A stretch of 64,000 bases of DNA from Leptolyngbya sp. SIOISBB. GTDB taxonomy: Bacteria > Cyanobacteriota > Cyanobacteriia > Phormidesmidales > Phormidesmidaceae. Both the position numbers and the translations under genes were made by a program. The notes beneath the pieces were generated by a model. The model was not told the DNA's origin, ran no database searches, and saw only the letters and a list, made by a program, of their open reading frames with translations. Within the stretch, counting starts at the first letter, position 1. Every line of letters begins with the position of its first letter. The stretch lies in contig JAAHII010000002.1 of NCBI GenBank assembly GCA_010671905.1, forward strand, positions 399,483 to 463,482, read 5' to 3'. Below are positions 8,341 to 16,900 of this stretch, one piece after another.

Positions 8341-9652
8341 AGATAAATGGCCTTTGCAACCGTCGCCTGAAGTGAGGCTTCACCTGTTGGCCACGGTTGA
8401 CGAGTACCGAGCTTACTGCAAGGCGCTGAGCTATGTGGTCATGGGCCACTGGCCGGAGTTGGTGGCCGCAACAAGCTTCTGTGCGGCAACGGAACAACTC
8501 ATTCACCGCACCCGTAAGAACCCAAGCCCGAAATATCTCTACTTCGAGAAGCGATTTTACAAGTTCCCGTCTTATCTCAGGCGGGCGGCTATCGAGTTTG
8601 TCAAAGGACAGGTTTCGTCCTACCTGACTCGATACCGGCAATGGCAGTCAGGGGTGCGGCAGCCTCGGGAGGCCAAGCCACCTGTCTTCAATGTGGATGC
8701 TGGATGTTATCCGGTCCTCTACAAAGGGCAGTTGGTGAAGTTCGATGCTCACTTGCTGAGGGCCTGGATTAAGGTTTGGAACGGCTCTGATTGGGTCTGG
8801 GCGGAAGTCTCGATTACCAGTAAGCGGCAACGGCATCTCATCGGCTCCATCAAATCCCCCTCTCTAGTGATTTCGAAGAAACACTGTCATTTGGCAGTGC
8901 CCTTCGGTATCGTTCCACCCAAGTGGGAAACCGATGTGGTGTGCGCTGTAGATGTAGGGATTAACACCTTGGCGACAGCTTCGATTGTTCGTCCTGACGG
9001 CACTGTATTGGCGCGGCAGTTCATGCATCCGGCCTCTGACATAGACCGTCGAGATAAACAGGCCCGCATCATCCGACGCAAGGCTCGAAAGACCCAAAGG
9101 TTGCACCGTGGCTTTGCCAAAATGCCGTACCGCAAAGGCAAAGGCATCAACGCCAATATTGCTCAGCAGGTTTCCCGGCAAATCGTCAATTTTGCTCTGG
9201 AGTATGGAGCCAGTACTATCGTCTTTGAAGACTTGAAAGGCTGGCGTCCTAAAGGGGGCAAGAGGCGGTCAACTCTGAAGCAAAAGTTTCACGGCTGGCT
9301 GCACCGCCGCTTAGTTACCCTAACTGAACAAAAGTTTCAGGAAGAGGGCGGCAAGACGGAGTATGTCTATGCTCGGGGCACTTCCTCCTGGGCCTTTGAC
9401 GGGAGTGGCCAGGTGCAACGGTCTAAGACCCAGTACGAGTTAGCGACGTTTGCGAGCGGCAAGCAATATAGCTGTGACCTCAGCGCAAGCTATAACATTG
9501 CTGCCCGATACTTGGCTGACAAACTGAAGCTGACCCGCCGCAAGGACGGGCAGGTAGCGAAAGGCAAAAGTTCCTGCGCTACACCGAGAATGCCGGTCAC
9601 CCTCTCTCACCTCTGGGATTGGGAAGCCGCTGATGAACGCACAGCGTCATGA
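8318..9652 (+). CDS. tnpB: TnpB RNA-guided nuclease of IS605 type
   Basis: About 444 residues from ATG 8318 (MSRTIVRTDKWPL); an upstream ATG at 8276 is in frame but overlaps tnpA. The RuvC-like core is intact: AVDVGINTLA (Asp near 211), IVFEDLKG (Glu near 304) and DLSASYNIAARY (Asp near 387). The region between the last two motifs, where many TnpB proteins carry a CxxC zinc ribbon, reads TSSWAFDGSGQV and has no paired cysteines. Other cyanobacterial TnpBs share this variant. TnpB cuts DNA using an RNA from the element's right end and helps retain the element. Confidence 0.9.
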   Translation: MSRTIVRTDKWPLQPSPEVRLHLLATVDEYRAYCKALSYVVMGHWPELVAATSFCAATEQLIHRTRKNPSPKYLYFEKRFYKFPSYLRRAAIEFVKGQVSSYLTRYRQWQSGVRQPREAKPPVFNVDAGCYPVLYKGQLVKFDAHLLRAWIKVWNGSDWVWAEVSITSKRQRHLIGSIKSPSLVISKKHCHLAVPFGIVPPKWETDVVCAVDVGINTLATASIVRPDGTVLARQFMHPASDIDRRDKQARIIRRKARKTQRLHRGFAKMPYRKGKGINANIAQQVSRQIVNFALEYGASTIVFEDLKGWRPKGGKRRSTLKQKFHGWLHRRLVTLTEQKFQEEGGKTEYVYARGTSSWAFDGSGQVQRSKTQYELATFASGKQYSCDLSASYNIAARYLADKLKLTRRKDGQVAKGKSSCATPRMPVTLSHLWDWEAADERTAS

Positions 9653-9960
9653 GCGGAGCATTCACGCATTAGGGGACCGAATTAGATCGTCTCTACGGTA
9701 GCGTGTGGCGAGCGTCGCGGAAGGGTGCGGTTCACATCTCGGCTCAAAGCCAGCCCAACTCTTGAGCGATCGCTGGAGTCATAGCGGCTTTGAGGGGTAA
9801 TCTTGCCAGCACGGTAAAGATATATACTCATCCGCTGCAACCGCCTAAGCGTTCAGACCGTAGGAAGATGAGTCCTTCAGCAGCGACCTCACAGTCATAG
9901 TTGGTATTGCCGTCGCCCTTGCCGTTGGTTGGTTGTTAGAAGTCATCGATCTCAGCGGTT
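9653..9960. other. Gap between tnpB and the giant gene
   Basis: The first part probably contains the right end and guide-RNA scaffold of the tnpB element. The rest shows no convincing gene. A short minus-strand frame around 9860-9940 (NGKGDGNTNYDCEVAAEG) has a coding-like composition but no recognisable family. Confidence 0.3.
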
Positions 9961-10980
9961 TCAGTGATGTTTCTCATCAATTGCCACAACTGTTGCCTGA
10001 CCATTGAAGATCACATCCCCTTTCACTTCGATGCCACCATACAGAGTAGAGCGACCATTGAAGCTGAAATTGCCTGCAGCCGTAAACTGCGCTCGGGTAT
10101 CGGATTGACCATTGAAGGTGATATCCCGTTGAGAAATCACCGTGAGACGATCGCCCTCACTGCTCGTAGCGCCGTTAAAGTGGATGGACTGTTCACTGGC
10201 CAGGAAGCTATCGCCAGCAAACCGAGCACTCCCGTTCATGTTGATGTGCCGAGAGGCGAGCACCGTGACATCACTGCCTTGCACATTCGCCAAATTGACG
10301 CCACCGTTTTTAACCACAAGGGTGACGTTATTCAATTGATGGCCATTGCCATTGAAATTGACATCGCCATTTTCGACAATCAGCACGGTGTTTTCCAACT
10401 GCACCCCATGGGGGATGTTGAGGCCCCAGCCGGTCAGGTTGACGACCTTGGGGTTTTCCGGTGTTCCTCCCGTGGGGAAGTGAGTTTCCCAGTCTTGGTG
10501 GTTGTTCAGGGGCTGACTATAGGGACTAAACTCGACGATTTGAGTCCCCTCTGGAAGGTGATTGGCGAGGGTTTGAGTGACTAGCTCTGCGTGGGTCGGT
10601 ATGTCAACAATTTGAGTATCGACAATCTGAGGCGGCACAAGATTGGCGTATTGATTTTGAGGAGCGTTGAGTGCGCCATGGTTGGCCGAGACGGCAACGG
10701 CGTTATCAACCAAGATGGGACGACCTTGCTCATCAGTCATCGGGTTGCCGTTGGCATCGCGTTGCACGGGTAAGATGGGGCGGCCATTGAGGGTGAAGCC
10801 TTGACCGCTGTAAATCAAAGCGTCATCGCTGAGGTCGAGCGGGTCACCATCAAAGTCGCTATTGCCATTCACCGTGACGCGACCTTCGGCAATGATGGCA
10901 AAGGCTTGGTTACCGGTACCGGGGTTGTCGCAGATGACCGTAACAGTGAGGGTTTCCGTGGTAGTCCCCCCATCTTCATC
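9961..10980 (-). pseudogene. C-terminal part of the giant surface protein, after a frameshift
   Basis: The frame continues the last PKD-type domain of the upstream giant gene (DEDGGTTTETLTVTV) and then reads GRVTVNGNSDFDGDPLDL, DALIYSGQGFTLNGRP and a series of FNG/MNG-containing strands (VNFNGNG, INMNGSARF, IHFNGATS, ITFNGQSD, FSFNGRST). These suggest a beta-solenoid-like C-terminus on an exported protein. One extra C in the CCC at 10980-10982 puts it out of frame with the preceding 2479 codons. An internal ATG at 10872 could start a separate product, but the continuous homology argues for a broken end of one gene. Confidence 0.65.
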
Positions 10981-13900
10981 CCTGAACGGTGAGGGTCACG
11001 GTGTAGCTGCCGTCCTCGGTGTAAATGTGACCTGGATTGTTATTGGTGACAGGGGCACTGCCGTCACCGAAGTCCCACTCAACTGTATGAGTGTCGAGGA
11101 TACCGGGGTCGGTGTAACTGCCGTTGAACTGGGCGGCCTGACCTTCGATGGCCTCTGGGTTATCGCCTGCGATGACGATAGGCGCGACGTTATTGACCAC
11201 AATCTCTCGGGTTTCGGTGGTGGCTGCGCCGTCTTTGTCCGTGACGGTCAGGGTGACAGTGTAGGTGCCGTTATCCAGGAAGGTGTGGTGGGCGGTTTGG
11301 CCGTTAGCTGCGGGGCTGCCGTCGCCGAAGTCCCAGGTGTAGGTCAGGGTATCGTCGCCAGGGTCAGTCGCCGTCGCGCTGAAAGTGGCGGCTTCGCCTT
11401 CGTCAGCGGTAGCTTGACCGGTGAAGTCAGCAATGACTGGAGCCAGGTTGTTAACAGTGATGGTCTGAGTTTCCACTGTCTCGGCTCCATCATCATCGGT
11501 GACGGTGAGGGTGACGGTGTAGGTGCCGTTGTCACCATAGGTGTGGTCTACGGTTTGCCCGGTTTGGGCAATCGTGCCGTCGCCGAAGTCCCAGGTGTAG
11601 GTGAGGGTGTCATCGCCCGGATCAGTCGCCGTCGCGCTGAAGGTGGCAGGGCTACCTTCGCTCAGGTCGTCTGGGCTGGTGATGTTAATGATGCTGGGGG
11701 CGACGTTATTGACGGTGATTTCTAGAGTTTGGGTGGTGATACCACCGTCTTCGTCGGTGACAGTGAGGGTGACCGGGTAAAGGCCGTTATCGGCAAAGGT
11801 ATGCTGAGCGGTGCTGCCAATGACGATATCGCTGCCGTCACCAAAGTCCCAGGTGTAGGTCGGGGTATCGTCGCCGGGGTCGGTGGCTAGGGCGCTGAGC
11901 GTCAGGGACTCGCCTCCGTTGACCTCAGTAGAACCGTTGATGGCGGTAATGACTGGAGCCGTGTTATCGATTTCCAGGGTTTGAGTTTCGGTGGTGCTGC
12001 CGCCGTGGGGGTCGCTCACCGTCAGCGTGACGGTGTAGGTGCCGTCATCGGCGTAGCTGTGATCAGCGGTCTGGCCGAGCACCGGGTCAGTGCCGTCGCC
12101 GAAGTCCCAGGTGTAGGTCAGGGTATCGTTACCAGGGTCGGTAGCGGTGGCGGTGAAGCCAAAGGCGCTGCCTTCGGTCGGGGCATCGGGTAGGGTAACG
12201 GTCTGGATTTCGGGGGCGAGGTTGGCGATGTTGAGGGTGACCGTGGCGGGGGCAGAGGTGTCGCCTTCGCGGTCGGTGAGGACGTAGCTAAAGCTGTCAC
12301 TGCCAACGTAGCCGTCGTAAGGGGTGTAGATCAGGTGACCGGCGCTGTCGCGGCTGAGGGTGCCGTGGGTCGGGTCACTCGTGAGTTGGATGTTGTCTGG
12401 GGTGAGGGGTTCGTCGGGGTCGGTGTCGTTAGAGAGCAGGTCGAGGCGGAGGCTCTGACCTTGGGTGAGGGTGGCGGTGTCGTCGGTGGCGACGGGTGGG
12501 GTGTTGCCTTTACCCAGGCTAACGTTATCGATGGTGACGGTGCTGTCGGCAGCCCCGAAGCCCAGCAGGTCGAAGTACAGAGTAGCGGTGGTGCTGGGGG
12601 CGAGGTCGCCGAGGTCGATCGTGACGCGGCGATCGCCGTTGCTCAGGGTAGTCACCGTAACGTCGTCGTCGGTATAGAGGGTGCCGTCGGCCTGGAGGTT
12701 GAGCAGGGCATCGGTGTGGGTGAGGCCGATGGCGGTGCCGACCAAAGGCTGGAGGGTGAGGGTATCCAGCAGGGCCACTTCGAAGGCGTCGGGGGGACGG
12801 TGCTCTGTGCTGCCCAGGGTGGTGTCGATCAGGTCAAAGGTGAGGAACCGCTGGTCGAGGTCTTCAGGAACGATAAAGGTTTGGCTGAGCTGGCTGAGCA
12901 GGGGGCTGTCTTCGGTGAGGGAGACGGCGGTGGAGGTCGGCAGTTGCGTAGTTGCCACTGCACCTCGGCTATGCCACTGCTCTAGTAGGGCTTCGAAGTC
13001 GCCATTGGTGATGCCGACCAGCGGGGTGCTGCTGTGGGGAGCACTGAGGATGGTTTGGGTCGGATCGCTGCTGGTGCTGCGAATGATGTCTAGAATCTGG
13101 AGTTCTAGCTCGGAGGGGAGTTTGCGGACGCCGGGGGCGAGGTAGGGGCTCAACAGGCGGTAGGGGTCGGCGAGGTGGCTGCCGTCGGCGGAGAGGGGAG
13201 CAGTAATGTCGCCTGCGGTGAAGCTGCCGTCTTGAACGTGTTGGTCGAAGGCGGTGTAGCCAGAGATGAAGCCTGCCAGGTGGCCGAGTTCGTGCAGAAG
13301 GGTGGTCAGCAGGTCGTAGCGGCCATAGGCAGCGGAGTCTGCGGTAGCCTGGAGGTTGAATTCTGAATTTTGAATTCTGAATTCTGAATTGTCCAAGGGG
13401 GTGGGGTCGATGAACCAGCCAGTGCCGTTGGCGTCATTGTCGATGAGGATGGTGCCTGCGATGGGGTGGCCGTTGGCATCAAAGCGGGTGAGTTGCGCTT
13501 CGGCGAGTTGGCCGGTGGGGAGGTTAGTGATCTTGAAAGTGATACCTGATTCACTTAGCCATGAAGCAAAGTGTGCCAAGTTCATATCATGAAGTACTGA
13601 CGAGCTATCGTGACTATCGGCATGGAAACTGGTAAGCGCATTAGACCAATCTGTGTAAGCTGTGAGGAACTGGTTCGAAGGTACAACGCTGGCGAAAGAA
13701 GATTCGCTGGTGTCCATCTCACCGGTTCCAAAGGCTCCGCACGCCTTGAAGGGGTGTGTTTGAAGCAAATCGATTTGGCTGGGGCAATCCTTGACCGTGC
13801 TGTACTCAGCGATGTCGATCTGAGCTATGCCAACTTGAAGGGGATTCAGCTCTCCTATTCGGGTCTCTCTCTGGTTGATTTCACTGACAGTGATTTGACT

Positions 13901-16900
13901 GGAGCTAACTTCAGATTCTCTACACTTTATTACTGCATCCTCAAATATGCTCTTTGTTACGATGCTAATTTCTTCCGCACTGGGTTTGAGGGTTCCGCAT
14001 TGCATTGCGCGTTCTTGGATCGTGCTAATTTCACCCGAGCCAATCTGAGCAAGTTGACTTTGCCCGAATACTGCAAAGATTTGTCTGTCGATATTGGACA
14101 ACTGCTGCAAGTCCCTGATGCCATTTTCTGGGACACTATCATGCCGGATGGAAGCCGCTTTAGCGATCCCATGATCCACGACGATGGATCGTAAATTAGG
14201 TTCGAAGGCGAGCAACGGTGCGGAAGGCCGAATGATTCCGTAGTCCTTACGCTGCTCAAGCATTGCCTCAATTTCGTCTGGCAGATCTGAAAAGAGATCT
14301 AACCCAGTTAAATCTTCTATCTCGTCGATTGAGACTATGACACTAACATCAGAATTTACCCAATCTCGAGTAGCATGAGGGGCATTGTCCATCAAGACAC
14401 CAAATGCTTTTGCATTAAGGTCTACCTCAGAAGCAGTTTGTCCAATTTCACCTGGAATCAGAACAACCTTCCATAGATATTCAGGAATATCTACAAGAAT
14501 ATTTTTTTGCTCTAGTGTTGTAAGACCTAATGATCCATCTCTACCTGTAACGACATATGCTTCCTTTTGGCCGTTAGATGTGTTGATGAAACTTGTCAAA
14601 TCCTTTTCTAGTTCCCCCCAAGCCTGAGCTCCTGTAGATTCAGGAAAAGCATTTGTCGTTAGGAACGTTTGCAATTGATCTTTAGCAATGTAGTAGTGTT
14701 CATTGCTGTCAGGGTTTACGTTGTGACTTTTAACAACACGGAAACGGTCTCCTCTGGGTAGCTGATGACCGTTCGTGCCGTAGCCAAGGTCAGCCCCAGC
14801 ATAGCTTTCAACTTTATTGGAAAATGGAAGCGCATAATCAGAGCTGAATTTAAGTCTATCAGGATTTGGCACACCTTCTGGGCGAGCAGACCATGAGCTA
14901 TCTAGTCTGTAACTTACCCAATTGGGGGTCTTCAAAGAGTCATTGTACGAAGCTGCATATTCTGGTTTTTCGATCAAATAGTTATTGCTGTCAAAGCCTG
15001 CTGCCTGCCCATTGAGAGTAGGATTGCCTAATGCCAAATGCTCACTGCCAAAGCTTATGTTGTCAATGTATATGGTTTTGTTTCCATGCACCTCAATCCT
15101 CAGTGACTTTGCCACCTTGCCATACAGCTCCTGTGGAATATTGAGATGGAAGGTCTCAAATCCTTTGGAAGCATATCCAACTCTGTTGACTTGAGACTGG
15201 AAATGAGGCTGGGAAAATTTTCCTATGATATTGCCGTTTGCATCTATACCGAAAAGAGGATCGACTTCGCGCAGATCTATCGATGGAATATATCCATTGC
15301 CACTGGCATCCACTCGACTTGCCGGATTTAGTCGCTTAAGCACATCTGGCGAAAGCGGAGGAATTGCATCATATTTAGGAGGATTAGAGACGAAATTAGC
15401 AAGATCATTGCTGGTAAGTTCATACGATTTCCCTTCAACCTCCAAAATGACTTTGACATAGTCATCCATCTCGTATGTTCGAGAGGGAACTGGAACATGG
15501 ACATCTAATCTAAGTACTCCCCCGTCAGGAAGCCGGAAAGGATTGTGGGTTATGCCGCTGCCACCATCACTACCCTGGATTTTGAAGACGTTATTTGAAG
15601 TTGAGGTGTCGACATTTAGACTACTAACTTCGGACCAGTCCACAATTGAATTCAGTGGATTATCGACGTCTGCGTCATGATTACCGTGTAAAGACCAACC
15701 GGCAACTTCTCCATTGAAGAGAACAGAATTACGAACAAACCCATCTGTGTTGATGTTGTGCTCAAAATCACCATTAAAGAGGGTAGGAACGGCAGCACTA
15801 TCTGTCTGAATACTATCGTTTGTGTTGTCCTCATATACTGGAGTTGTACTAGTCGATTCACTAGGGTTGATGTTGTCCTCTACTGGAGCTATGCCAGTCG
15901 GCTCATCAGGGTTGATGTTGTCCTCAGAATCACCGTCAAAGAGGCTAGGAACAGCAGCATTGTTTGTTTGAATACTGTCGCTAGTGTTGTCCTCATATCC
16001 TGGTTTTGCACTAGTCGGCCCATCAGGTCGCTGGTCTTTACCCCCACCCAGCACCGAGTAGAACCACCCCGTCCCGAGCCCTGCTGTAGATCCCGCTTGG
16101 CTGTACCAAGGCTGTATCCCAGCACCGTCATTAGCCCCTGTAAACAACCCACCTTCACCCAGGCGATCAAAGATTGGCTGGGAGTTCGTTTGAGTCGGAT
16201 ACTGTCGGCTGATACGGCCATCTAAGTTGATTTGCTCAATATCAAAGCCCACCGTCCCTGAGTACCAGGCAAACGCTGCCAAGTGAGGTCCACCAAAGCC
16301 CCCATCATTCGTGAAACCGGCTTTGCCGTTTAGCTCGACTGAAGCCCCCTCTGGGATGCCCTCAATCTTGCGTCCACTGGGGGTAAAGGTGAAGCCATTA
16401 TCCCGATCAGGCACAGTCTGATAGTAGTTATCCGCAAAAGTAACGTTGTCCCAAACGGTGACTTCAGGTTCCTTGAAGTCTCGGTACACTGGCCCCAGTG
16501 ACGGCTGATCAAAGTCATGGGGGTCGATGGTGGTCATGTGCAAGTCACCCGCAATGACCTGACCGTTCTCATCTCTGACCACACCCCCCGCATTCGGGTA
16601 ATAGGTTCCCAACCGCTGAATGATCTCACTATTGACCACCGTGCCGCGACTAAAGCCAATGAAGTGCAGCGGCGAATCGAGCAGGAGCCCTTGATTATCG
16701 GTATCGTCCACTTCCATCAACGCCTGGTCGAGGGACACCATCGCGGCAAAAATGGCATCGGCGGCGGCCTCCGTAAAGCCTGCATCGGGAATGATCGATT
16801 CTTTGTTTGTGGACCACTCCGGCAGAAGTACCAGAGGCTTATCTAGATAGTTTGTTTTGATCGCACTGGCGAGCTGCTGCATGTAGCCGGTGTCACTGGG

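Larger units (their letters stand above)
7880..9690. mobile_element. IS605-type element with divergent tnpA and tnpB
   Basis: A minus-strand tnpA remnant and a plus-strand tnpB are arranged back to back, as in IS605. The limits are approximate. The left end is placed just 3' of tnpA, near GCGTCATGCGCTAGTGAG at about 7880. The right end is placed shortly after tnpB, where TnpB guide-RNA (omega RNA) ends usually lie. No direct repeats are expected for this single-strand transposition mechanism. Confidence 0.6.

Noticed and set aside
10862..12985. Long plus-strand frames of 216-287 codons across the PKD region
   Set aside because: They are antisense shadows of the GC-rich, repetitive PKD and cadherin-like coding sequence; residues are Val/Gly-rich and repeat with the PKD period.
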